DNA of 64,000 bases, taken from the NCBI RefSeq assembly GCF_000472785.1, contig NZ_AXAL01000002.1, forward strand, positions 1-64,000. Reading direction: 5' to 3'. The position numbers and the translations under genes were made by a program. Origin of the DNA: Mesorhizobium loti CJ3sym. Lineage in GTDB: Bacteria > Pseudomonadota > Alphaproteobacteria > Rhizobiales > Rhizobiaceae. Below are positions 7,900-17,700 of this stretch, piece by piece (the first letter of the stretch is position 1; each line of letters starts with the position of its first letter). Below the pieces are notes generated by a model that was not told the DNA's origin, ran no database searches, and saw nothing but the letters and a program-made list of their open reading frames with translations.

Positions 7900-8436
7900 A
7901 TGGATATGAAATCAAATCTTCGCAACAGGCTCGTCATGGCGGGGGCCATGCTGGCCGTCTGCACCAGCTTCGCATGGGCGCATCAGGAAGCGGCTGAAGC
8001 CGCATCGGGCCCCAACCCGCTGGCCGACAAGGTACGAGCCGCGAACAGCCGGTTCCTTGACGTCAAGGCGGCGACCGCCGAGGGCTATGCGCCCATTCCC
8101 TGCGCCAGCGGCATCACCGGTGGCGCCATGGGCATCCACTACGTCAACGGCCAGTATCTGAAGGACGACAAGATCGACATCGCCCGGCCTGAAGCCGTGA
8201 TGTACGAGCCGATGGCCGACGGCCGGCTTAAGCTGGTGGCGGTCGAGTACATCACCTCGAAGGGCCCGGCCTCGCTCGACGGGCAACTGTTCAACTTCAA
8301 CAGCGCCCCCAATCGCTACGGCCTGGGTGAATTCTACGAACTGCATGTCTGGGCCTGGAAGGGCAACCCGACGGGCACTTTCGCCGACATGAACCCGAAA
8401 GTGTCATGCGAACACGCGATGGCGCCGAGCCAGTAA
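7900..8436 (+). CDS. Secreted protein of unknown function
   Basis: 178 residues with a signal peptide (about 1-27, ending FAWA) and a mature domain containing GYAPIPCASGITGGAMGIHY and a late Cys in PKVSCEHA; the two Cys may form a disulphide. The motifs HYVNGQYL and FYELHVWAWKGNPTG look conserved, and I recall similar uncharacterised periplasmic proteins, but no function is known. Either Met1 or Met3 could be the start. It ends in a strong hairpin shared with the convergent gene. Confidence 0.75.
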   Translation: MDMKSNLRNRLVMAGAMLAVCTSFAWAHQEAAEAASGPNPLADKVRAANSRFLDVKAATAEGYAPIPCASGITGGAMGIHYVNGQYLKDDKIDIARPEAVMYEPMADGRLKLVAVEYITSKGPASLDGQLFNFNSAPNRYGLGEFYELHVWAWKGNPTGTFADMNPKVSCEHAMAPSQ

Positions 8437-8441
8437 GCAGT

Positions 8442-8471
8442 GGGCCAGGCGGCGCTCATGCGGCCTGGCCC
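8442..8471. terminator. Bidirectional terminator hairpin
   Basis: GGGCCAGGC at 8442-8450 pairs perfectly with GCCTGGCCC at 8463-8471 around a 12-base loop. It lies between the convergent genes ending at 8436 and 8497, so it probably ends transcription from both sides. Confidence 0.65.
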
Positions 8472-8496
8472 GAAACAACCGGTCTGTGCGACTGCC

Positions 8497-8946
8497 TCAC
8501 GCGGCCTTGATCAGGCCGAGCTGGGTAAGGGCGGTGACGCCGTCGTCGAGGCCGATCTCCTCGACGATCCGGCCGCCGATCACTTTCAGCACCGTGGTGC
8601 CGGTGAAGCGCATCGTGCGGCCGGTGGCGGCGGGCAGCGAACCGACCAGGAAATCGCTGAAGGCCGGGCCGGTGTGGGTGCCGCCGCCTTCCCACTGGCC
8701 TACGACATAGTCGCCTTCGGCGATGAGGTCGGCGGTCGCCCAGAAGTTGAGATCCGGAAAGGCGGCGCGGAAATCGGTCATGAAGGCCTTGATGTCGTCG
8801 CGGCCGTTGCGCGGCTCATGCAAGGAATATCTAAGCAGCATGTCGGGCGCGGCAATGTCGTCGACGACGGAGAGATCGCAGGTTTCACCCCAGAAGTCGG
8901 TGAACCATCTGACGACGGCGGCCTTGTTGTCTTCTTGCTTGGTCAT
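8497..8946 (-). CDS. SnoaL-like ester-cyclase-family protein
   Basis: 149 residues forming one NTF2/SnoaL fold: NKAAVVRWFTDFWGETCDLS, then DIKAFMTDFRAAFPDLNFW, then GDYVVGQWEGGGTHTG, then GRTMRFTGTTVLKVIGGRI. SnoaL-like cyclases act on polyketides, but most genomic members are uncharacterised small-molecule enzymes. The ATG at 8946 is preceded by an AGGACC-type site. A long open frame continues upstream, but that part is antisense to the GGDEF-EAL gene and is not coding. Confidence 0.8.
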   Translation of the reverse strand: MTKQEDNKAAVVRWFTDFWGETCDLSVVDDIAAPDMLLRYSLHEPRNGRDDIKAFMTDFRAAFPDLNFWATADLIAEGDYVVGQWEGGGTHTGPAFSDFLVGSLPAATGRTMRFTGTTVLKVIGGRIVEEIGLDDGVTALTQLGLIKAA

Positions 8947-8983
8947 TGGGAGGTCCTCTTCCTTTTTGCTAGGGATCATCGAC

Positions 8984-9058
8984 GCTGCCGATGACCCGGG
9001 ATCATCGGAACTGCCGATGACCTGGAGCATCGGAGCTGCCGATGACCTGGAGCAGCAG
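8984..9058. repeat. Short tandem repeat, period 25-26 bases, about three copies
   Basis: The unit reads GCTGCCGATGACCTGGAGC, then ATCGGA. Copies begin at 8984, 9010 and 9035, the last incomplete; each also contains GATGACC/GGATCATC-type partial symmetry. It lies in the 273-base region between the divergent SnoaL-like gene and the GGDEF-EAL gene, so copy number could change promoter spacing. Confidence 0.7.
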
Positions 9059-9219
9059 TAGGATGAACCGGCGGCCGCAAAACTCCGGTTCTTGCCTTCC
9101 AATCGAAAGACGGGGTTGCGGACGAGAAGGCAGGGACGCTGCCCATGCCGCGTCCGGTAACTGTTTCTTCTCTGGTTTTGCTGCAGATTGCCCCCTGGCG
9201 GGGATGAGCGAAACAGAAG

Positions 9220-11313
9220 ATGGCGCGTCAGGGCAAGAAAAGTCGCAATGGAGAGTTTTGGGCGCTGGCGCTCGAACGCGCTCATCTTGGCGTCTGGGAC
9301 TGGGATATTGCAAACGGCAGCTGCTTCTATTCGCCGACATGGTGGCGCATGCTCGGCTATGAGGAGGGCGAGCTTGCCGACACGGCCGATCTCTGGCTGC
9401 AACTGACGCATCCCGACGACCGCGAGCGGGCGCTGGCCAGCGGCGACGCCCACATTGCCGGCTTGACCCCGTCGATCGAGACCGAACTGCGGCTGAAGCA
9501 CAAGCAGGGCCATTGGGTCTGGGTGCTCGACCGCGGCGGCATTGTCGAGCGCGACGCGTCCGGAAAGCCGGTCAGGCTGATGGGCGTGCAGACGGACATT
9601 TCGAAGCAGAAGGCGGCCGAAGCCGCGCTTGAACAGGTCAATGTGCGCTTCGGCCTGGCGCTCGCCGCCAGCGGCACCGGCATCTGGCACTATGACATCG
9701 CCACCAACAAGAGCTATTGGGACGCCCGTACCAGGGACATATTCGGCCTCGTTGCCGACACCGACGAGGTGACGGCCGACCTCTGGCACAGTTTTCTGCA
9801 CCCCGATGACAAGGAAGCCACCGAGCGCGCGCACCAGCCGGCACCCGGCTCGGACGCGGTGACCGCCTCGCAATACCGCATCATCAAGCGCGACGGCGAG
9901 ATCCGTCATGTCGAATCGCTGGTGCGCTTCGTTGCCGCCGCCGGCACCGCGGGCCAGGTCCTCGGCACGGTGCGCGACATCACCGAGGACAAGCTGCGCG
10001 AACAGGAGCTTGCCTTCGCCGCCCGCCACGACGCGCTGACCGGCCTGTGGAACCGCTCCGCCTTTGACAGGCTGCTTGCCGAGCATATCGCCACGGGCGT
10101 GCCTTTGGCCGTGTTCTATGTCGATCTCGACTACTTCAAGGCGCTCAACGATTTCGCCGGCCATGCCGCCGGCGATCTGGCGCTGAAGAGCGTGGCGGCG
10201 GGCATTGGCCGCTGTCTGCCGCCATCGGCGCATGCGGCGCGTCTGGGCGGCGACGAATTCGCGCTGCTGGTGCCGCATTGCGACGCCGCGCAGGCAGAGC
10301 AGCTGGCCGGCGCCATCCTGGCGGCCGTGCGCGGCGCGGATCTCGGCCTTGCCGCGACCTCGCGGCGGCTCGCGGCAAGCATCGGCATCGCCATGGTCCA
10401 TGACCACACCACCACGGTCGCCGACGCGCTGGCCTGCGCCGACGACGCCTGCTACGCGGCCAAGGCCGCCGGACGCGACCGTTTCGCGGTGTTTTCGGCC
10501 GAGGCCAATTCCGGCGGGCTCAATGCGGCGCGGCTCGCCGCCGACACGGTCGACGCCATGGAGGACGGAAGGCTGAAACTGTTCGGCCAGGAGATCCACC
10601 GGCTGGGGCGGCCCTGGGACGAGAGCCGCCATGTCGAGGTGCTGGCGCGGCTTGTCGGGCGCGGCGGCAGGCTGATCCCGCCGGGCGAATTCATCCCGGC
10701 GGCGGAGCGCTTCGGCATTGCCGCCAGGCTCGATCGCTGGATCATCCGCACCGCGCTCTCGCTGCACGGCTCGGCGATGAAGTCCGGCGCGATCACGCTC
10801 GGCTTCAACCTGTCGGCGCAGACGCTGAGCGATCCGGGGCTGTGGGACTTCGTCGACAGCATCATCGAGCAGACCGGGGCGCCGCATTCCGGCATTGGCT
10901 TCGAGATCACCGAAACCGCCGCGGTCACCAATTTCGACGCAGCCGAGACGTTCGTGCGCAAGGCGCGTGAGCGGCGCTGCCGGGTCAGCCTCGACGATTT
11001 CGGCGCCGGCATGAGCTCGTTCGAATATCTCAGGCGCTTTCCGGTCGATGCCATCAAGATCGACGGTTCCTTCATCGAGCACATCACCGAAAGCCGCTTC
11101 GACCGCGAGATCGTGCTGGCCATCACGAGCATCGGCCGCAGCCTCGGCTGCGACGTGGTCGGCGAGAAGATCGAGCGTCAGGATACGCTTGGCATGCTCA
11201 GCGACATGGGCGTCGCCTTCGGCCAGGGGTTCCTGCTGCATCGGCCGGAACCGCTGGAGCAGGTTGTCACCCGCGCCACCGCTGCGGCGAGCGCGGTCCG
11301 CAAGGCATCGTAA
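9220..11313 (+). CDS. PAS-PAS-GGDEF-EAL cyclic-di-GMP enzyme
   Basis: 697 residues, cytoplasmic. Two PAS domains (about 12-130 and 143-260) are followed by a GGDEF domain with intact GGDEF at 343-347 and DYFKALND at 304-311. The EAL domain (about 440-690) has EVL at 473-475 in place of EAL, but keeps Asn530, Glu562, DDFGAG at 592-597, Lys613 and Glu649. The expected product inhibition site RxxD before GGDEF is absent. Synthesis or hydrolysis of c-di-GMP, or both, is possible; PAS ligands or redox state would set the balance. The ATG at 9220 lacks a strong Shine-Dalgarno. Confidence 0.88.
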   Translation: MARQGKKSRNGEFWALALERAHLGVWDWDIANGSCFYSPTWWRMLGYEEGELADTADLWLQLTHPDDRERALASGDAHIAGLTPSIETELRLKHKQGHWVWVLDRGGIVERDASGKPVRLMGVQTDISKQKAAEAALEQVNVRFGLALAASGTGIWHYDIATNKSYWDARTRDIFGLVADTDEVTADLWHSFLHPDDKEATERAHQPAPGSDAVTASQYRIIKRDGEIRHVESLVRFVAAAGTAGQVLGTVRDITEDKLREQELAFAARHDALTGLWNRSAFDRLLAEHIATGVPLAVFYVDLDYFKALNDFAGHAAGDLALKSVAAGIGRCLPPSAHAARLGGDEFALLVPHCDAAQAEQLAGAILAAVRGADLGLAATSRRLAASIGIAMVHDHTTTVADALACADDACYAAKAAGRDRFAVFSAEANSGGLNAARLAADTVDAMEDGRLKLFGQEIHRLGRPWDESRHVEVLARLVGRGGRLIPPGEFIPAAERFGIAARLDRWIIRTALSLHGSAMKSGAITLGFNLSAQTLSDPGLWDFVDSIIEQTGAPHSGIGFEITETAAVTNFDAAETFVRKARERRCRVSLDDFGAGMSSFEYLRRFPVDAIKIDGSFIEHITESRFDREIVLAITSIGRSLGCDVVGEKIERQDTLGMLSDMGVAFGQGFLLHRPEPLEQVVTRATAAASAVRKAS

Positions 11314-11327
11314 TCAAGGCATCGCAA

Positions 11328-11528
11328 TCATTGCCGCGCTGCCGAGCGCGGAAACTCCAGCACCCCGGTCTCGGGCCGTCTGTGCTGGGCCTCCACCACG
11401 GTTTCGATCAATTGATCGAGGACCTCGCATGCAGAGCGGCTGGCCTCGTCATTGCCGCGCAGATAGTGATAGGCGCGCTCAAGATGGATTCGGGCAGCTG
11501 AAAAATCGCTGGTCAATGGTCCCTCCAT
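11328..11528 (-). CDS. Small conserved helical protein
   Basis: 66 residues, predicted all-helical and acidic: FSAARIHLERAYHYLRGNDE, then ASRSACEVLDQLIETVVEAQ. There is no signal or membrane segment. It is convergent with the GGDEF-EAL gene, ending 14 bases from its stop. The spacing of hydrophobic residues suggests a helical hairpin, perhaps a dimer or partner-binding peptide. Function unknown; judged real from its amphipathic pattern and high-GC codon usage. The 240 bases between it and the autotransporter hold only the hairpin listed at 11732. Confidence 0.55.
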   Translation of the reverse strand: MEGPLTSDFSAARIHLERAYHYLRGNDEASRSACEVLDQLIETVVEAQHRRPETGVLEFPRSAARQ

Positions 11529-11731
11529 GATCCCGCCCTAATGTATCTTGGCCTGCCTGGCGGAACGCCGGGTAAATATCCACAGTCGGGTTTTATTCAA
11601 ATGCCGCTGAAGTTTGCCAGAATATGGACCGGGACCAGAACATAGACCAGGACATGCACGCAGGAGCGGGCGAGGCATACTTGATTGCGAGGGCGGTGGC
11701 TGCGGGCGCTGTCCGGCTGGCACAACGGGCG

Positions 11732-11754
11732 GCCGATCGAGCCTGTCGATCGGC
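11732..11754 (-). terminator. Terminator hairpin of the autotransporter gene
   Basis: GCCGATCGA-GCCTG-TCGATCGGC has perfect 9-base arms and starts 14 bases beyond the autotransporter stop codon. No U-run follows on the minus strand. Confidence 0.5.
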
Positions 11755-11768
11755 GCCGGTTCGTGTCG

Positions 11769-14700
11769 TCAGAACTTGACGCTGAGCGTGCCCTTGAGGG
11801 TGTGCTCCTGCGTGCCGGATCCAAGCTGGCCGCTATAGGTGAGGTCGAGGCTGGTTTTTTCCGTCAGGCGCCAGTTCGCACCCGCTTCCAGCACCAGCGC
11901 GTCGCGGGCGATCGGCACGCCGCTCACCGCAAACGCATCGCTGCCGGTGAAGGTAAAGGTTTCCGTCGGCACCACGTCCGAATAGGCGTGCTGCCAGCCC
12001 ACCAGGCCGTGCACGCGCAGCAGGCTGTCTCCAGCCGTGATGTCGGTCGCGGCCCTCAGGCCGAGCGTGGTGTAGGGGACATCGCGGGTGATGCCGTCGC
12101 TGGTCAGCGCCGCCGGCCCGCCGGTCTCGGTGAAGCCGTCGGCATTCAGATGGACATAGGCGGCGTTGACGAAGGGCTCGAAGTCGATCCCGCTGGCGGT
12201 CATGGCGTAGCCCATCTCGCCGAACAGGTAGGTCGCCGAGGCGTCGTAGTCGGCGCTCAGCCTGTCGGCGAAGCCCGGGAATGCGACAGTGCGGTCGGTC
12301 TTGACCTGATACCAGTCATGACCGACGCCGAAGCGCAGGCCGATATGGTCGAGCTGCGTGCCGGCATAGGCCATGATGTGATAATTGTTGCTGGATCCCG
12401 ACGACTGGCGCGCATCGACGTCGAACGACGAATGCGAATAGCCGGCCGCCGCGCCCACCAGCCAGTTGTCGCCAACCGGCCCGTCGACGCCGATCAGAAG
12501 ACCGCCAAGCGAGTGCGTGAGCTCGGCCGCATTGCCGTCGCCGCTGAACTTTCCCCAGCTGCCGATGGCCTGCGACCAGACACTGAAACGCTCGCGCTCG
12601 GGCGTGGCCGCCGAGCGGGTCATCAGCGGATCCTTGAGGTCGACATAGGAGCCGGGATCGGACGCCTCGACCGCAAGCCCCGATATGATACGGTCGGCCA
12701 TGGTCTTGCGCATGAAGCGCGTTTCGTCGATCAGGGCACTGGTCACGCTCGGGTGGATCTCGCCCGAAAGCTGGTCCAATGCCGCTTGCGCCTGGGCTTC
12801 CGAGCCGTTCAGGATGGCGGTCACGATCGGGTTGGACGGATCGAGCGTCTCGACCGCGTTGCCGACGCTTTGCTGGTTGGGCGTCTGGCCGACATCGCCG
12901 ATGGAGGTGCCGTTGCGGTTGACCTCAACCTCGACCGCGTCCGGCTGGTAGATCAGCGTCGGCGTCAGGAAGGCCGAGCCACCGGCCGCCGCAACCGTGG
13001 TGAAGGTTCCGCCGACGCCGGCGCCCGAGGTGATGATCGTATAGGTGGTGCCGGCGATCATCATGCCGCCGACATTGACCGTGCCGCCGGTAAGCGTGGT
13101 GGTGCCGGTCGCGGCGATGAGGTCGCTGGTGCCGCCCGCGCCGACATCGACCGCCAGTGTGGAATTCGGTCCGAAGGCGACATTGCCGGCAACGTTCAGC
13201 GTACCGACTGGATTGCCGCCGGTCGCGCTGCCTGGCGCGACGGTCGCGCCGGCGCCGGCAGTGATGCCGCCGACGGTGCCGGTGCCGGCGAGCGTTCCGC
13301 CAGTGTCGACGACGACGCTCGAGCCGGCGATCGAGCCGGTGATGTTGAGCGTGCCGTCGAGCACATTGGTCGGGCCGGTATAGGTGCTGGTGCCCGACAG
13401 CGTCAGCAGGCCGGTGCCGATCTTGTCGAGGCCAAGGCCGCCAGTGCCATCCTCGATGGTGCCGGCGAAGCTGCCGGCGCCGGCGCTGAGCACGGCCGCG
13501 GCGCCGCCGTCATTGGTGATGGTGGCACCGGCCGATCCGGTCAGGTTGGTGGCCGTCGCGCCAAAGCCGTTGAGGTCGAGCGTGCCTTGCGCGCCGATAT
13601 TGAGCGTTGCGCCGGTTCCCGCCGTCAGCGTACCGGCGGCTGCGTCGCCAAGCTGCAAGGTGCCGAAGTCCACGGACAGCGTTGTTCCGGCTCCAACCGA
13701 AGCGCCTGTCCCGTCGAGCGCCACCGTGCCGGTGTTGCCGGTCGAGCCGATATGCAGATCCGCGCCGGCGCCAAGCGCCAGCGGTCCGGTGAGCAGCGCA
13801 TCGATGCCGGCCTGGGCCGACAGCGTCGCTGCAGTGCCCGCCGCCAGGTCGAGCCCGTTGTTGAAGGTGCCGTTGGCGCCGAGGATCAGCTGCGTTCCAG
13901 CGCCGAGCGTCGCGTCACCAGTACCGAGCGCGCCTGTGTTGCCGGCGATGACGGTGCCGGCAGTGATGTCGAGGCCGCCGCCGAAGGTGTTGGCGCCGTT
14001 GAGCGCCAGCGTGCCGGCACCGGTCTTGACCAGGCCGTTGGCGGCGCCACCGGAGATGATGCCGCCCAGCGTGCCGGTCCCGGCGGCGACGTCGAGCGAG
14101 GCATCGCCGCTGCCGGTGAGGGCGATGTTGTTAGCAAGCGTGATGCCGGCGCCAAGGCCGAGCGTGGCGCCTCCGGCAAGCGAAGCATCACCGCTGCCGA
14201 GCGCGAGATTGTTGCCGGCGATGACGGTGCCGGCGCCGATGATGAGACCGCCGGCAAAGGTGTTGGCGCCGTTCAGCACCAGCGTGCCGGTTCCAGTCTT
14301 GGTCAGGCTGTCTCCCGCTGCCCCCGAGATGATGCCGGCAAGGGTTCCAGTGCCGAGCGTCACGTCGAGCGAGGCATCGCCTGTCAAGGCGATATTGTTG
14401 GCAAGTGCGATGCCGGCGCCGAGACCGAGCGTGGTGCCGCCGGCCAAGGTGGCCGCTCCGCTGCCCAGTGCTGTGTTGTTGCCGGCAATGACGGTGCCGG
14501 CACTGATGGTGAGGCCGCCGGCGAACGTGTTGGCGCCGTCGAGCGTGAGCGTGCCGGCGCCGGTCTTGATGAGACCGTTGGCCGCGCCGCCGGAGATGAC
14601 GCCGGTCAAGGTGCCGGTGCCGAGCGCCACGTCGAGCGAGGCGTCGCCGGCGCCGGTCAGGCCGATATTGTTGCCAAGCGTGATGCCGGCGCCAAGGCCG

Positions 14701-17700
14701 AGCGCAGCACCCCCTGACAGGGTGGCCGCGGTAGAGCCGAGAGCCAGGTTGTTGCCGGCAAGGACGGTGCCGGCCGTGATGTCGAGACCGCCGGCGAATG
14801 TGTTGGCGCCGGTCAGCGCCAGCGTGCCGGCGCCGGTCTTGATCAGGCCGTTGGCCGCGCCGCCGGAGATGACGCCGGTCAAGGTGCCGGTGCCGAGCGC
14901 GACATCGAGTGAGGCATTGCCGGCGCCGGTCAGGCCGATATTGTTGCCGAGCGTGATGCCGGCGCCAAGGCCGAGCGTAGCGCCCCCGGCAAGGCTGGCC
15001 GCACCGGTGCCGAGTGCCGTGTTGTTGCCGACGATGACGGTGCCGGCATTGATGTCGATGCCGCCGGCGAAAGTGTTGGCGCCGTTGAGCGCCAGCGTTC
15101 CGGCGCCGGTCTTGATCAGGCCGTTGGCCGCGCCACCGGAGATGACGCCGGTGAGCGTGCCGGTGCCGAGCGCCACATCGAGTGTGGCATCGCCGGTGCC
15201 GGTCAGGCCGATGGCGTTGCCGAGCGTGATGCCGGCGCCAAGCCCGAGCGTGGCGCCGCCGGCGAGTGAAGCCGCACCGGTGCCGAGAGCCGTATCGTTG
15301 CCGGCGATGACGGTACCGGCGCCGATGTCGATGCCGCCGGCAAATGTGTTGGCGCCGTTGAGCACCAGCGTTCCGGTGCCGGTCTTGATCAGGCCGTTGC
15401 CAGCTCCGCCGCCGGAAATGATCCCGGTCAAGGTCCCGGTGCCGAGCGCCACGTCGAGCGAGGCGCCGCCGGCGCCGGTCAGGCCGATATTGTTGCCGAG
15501 CGTGACGCCGGCGCCAAGGCCAAGCGTGGCGCCGCCGGCCAGTGACACCGGATTGGCGGCGAGGCCGAGGGCCGTGTTGCTGCCGGCGACCAGCGTGCCG
15601 CCGCCAATGGTGACGGCGCCGGTAAAACTGTTGTTGCCGGTCAGCGTCAGCGTGCCCGCGCCGGTCTTGTCGAGCGAGATGTTGCCGGTGATCGTGCCGC
15701 CGAAATTGCCGGCGGCGATGCCCAGGGTTGCCGCGGCCCCAGCATTGCCGATAGTGCCGCCGGCAACGCCAGTCAGATTGCCGATCGTCGCGCCGAAACC
15801 GTTGAGGTCGACCGCGCCGGTGGCCGCGACATTGAGCGTCGCATTGGCCAGTGTCGCGCCGATCGCCGCGTCGCCCAGCTGCAACGTGCCGAAATTGGCC
15901 GACAGCGTGGCGCCGGCGCCGATCGTGCCGGCGCCCGCGATGCCGACGATGCCGTTGTTGGTTGCCGTGCCGATGGCGAGCGTGGCGCCGGCGCCGAGAT
16001 TGAGCCCGCCGCCAAGCGTGGCGATGAGGCCGGCGCCCGCCGACAGCGTACCGCCGAGACCGGCACCAAGATTGAGCGTATTGTTGAAGGTGCCGGTGGC
16101 GCCGAGCGTCAATTCGGTGCCGGCGCCGAGCGTGACCTGGCCGATGCCGCCAGGGCCGCTGCCCAGCGCATTGAGATTGGTCGCCAGCACCGAGCCGGCG
16201 CCGATGGTCAGCCCGCCGGTGAGGCCGATATTGTTGCCGCCAAGCGTCAGTTGCCCGGCACCGGTCTTGATCAGCGCATTGCCACCGCTGATCGCGCCGG
16301 TCAGCGTTCCAACGCCGAGCGAGACATCGAGCGTGGCATTGCCGGCGCCGGTCAGGCCGATATCGTTGCTAAGCGTGATGCCGGCGCCGAGGCCGAGCGT
16401 GGCGCCACCGGCGAGCGAAGCCGCGCCGCTGCCGAGCGCGAGGTTGTTGCCGGCGATGACGGTGCCGGCGCCGATGGTGAGGCCGCCGGCAAACGTGTTG
16501 GCGCCGTTGAGCGCCAGCGTGCCCGCGCCGGTCTTGATGAGGCCGTTGGCGCCGGAGATGATGCCGTTCAATGTGCCGATGCCGGCCGAAACGTCGAGCG
16601 ATGCATTGCCGGCGCCGGTCAGGCCGATATTGTTGCCAAGCGAAATGCCGGCGCCGAGGCCGAGCGTGGCGCCGCCGGCCAGCGAAGCCGCACCAGTGCC
16701 AAGCGCAAGGTTGTTGCCGGCAATGACGGTGCCGGCGCCGATGGTGAGACCGCCGGCAAAAGTGTTGGCGCCGTTGAGCGCCAGCGTGCCGAGGCCGGTC
16801 TTGATCAGGCCATTGGCGGCGCCGCCGGAGATGATGCCGGTCAGCGTTCCAACGCCGAGCGAGACGTCGAGCGAGGCATTGCCGGCGCCGGTCAGGCTGA
16901 TGTTGTTGCCGAGCGTGATGCCGGCGCCGAGGCCGAGCGTGGCACCGCCGGCGAGCGAAGCCGCGCCGCTGCCGAGCGCGAGGTTATTGCCGGCGATGAC
17001 GGTGCCAGCGCCGATGGTCAGGCCACCGGAGAACGTGTTGGCACCGTTCAGCGCCAGCGTGCCGGTGCCGGTCTTGATGAGGCCGTTGGCGCCGGAGATG
17101 ATTCCGGTCAATGTGCCGATGCCGGCGGAGACGTCGAGCGAGGCATTGCCGGCACCGGTCAGGCCGATGTTGTTGCCGAGCGTGATGCCGGCGCCCAGCC
17201 CAAGCGTCGCGCCGCCGGCGAGCGAAGCGGCGCCGCTGCCGAGCGCGAGATTGTTGCCGGCGATGACGGTGCCGGCGCCGATGGTGAGACCGCCGGCAAA
17301 AGTGTTGGCGCCGTTGAGCGCCAGCGTGCCGAGGCCGGTCTTGATCAGGCCATTGGCGGCGCCGCCGGAGATGATGCCGTTCAGCGTGCCAGTGCCGAGC
17401 GCCACGTCGAGCGTGGCGGCGCCGGTGCCGGTCAGGCCGATGTCGTTGCCGAGCGTGATGCCGGCGCCCAGCCCGAGCGTGGCGCCACCGGCGAGCGAAG
17501 CCGCGCTGCTGCCGAGCGCGAGGTTATTGCCGGCGATGACGGTGCCGGCGCCGATGGTGAGACCGCCGGCAAAGGTGTTGGCGCCGTTGAGCGCCAGCGT
17601 GCCGGTGCCGGTCTTGATAAGGCCATTGGCGCCGGAGATGACGCCGTTCAGCGTGCCGATGCCGGCCGCGACATCGAGCGAGGCGTTGCCGCTTCCGGTC

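Noticed and set aside
8947..11241. Upstream part of a 914-codon minus-strand frame
   Set aside because: It is antisense to the PAS-GGDEF-EAL gene; only the last 149 codons (8497-8946) form a recognisable SnoaL-like protein.
16400..17660. Regular direct repeats that might be read as a CRISPR array
   Set aside because: Units are 267-273 bases, in frame, with no spacers and no cas genes; they encode beta-helix repeats.
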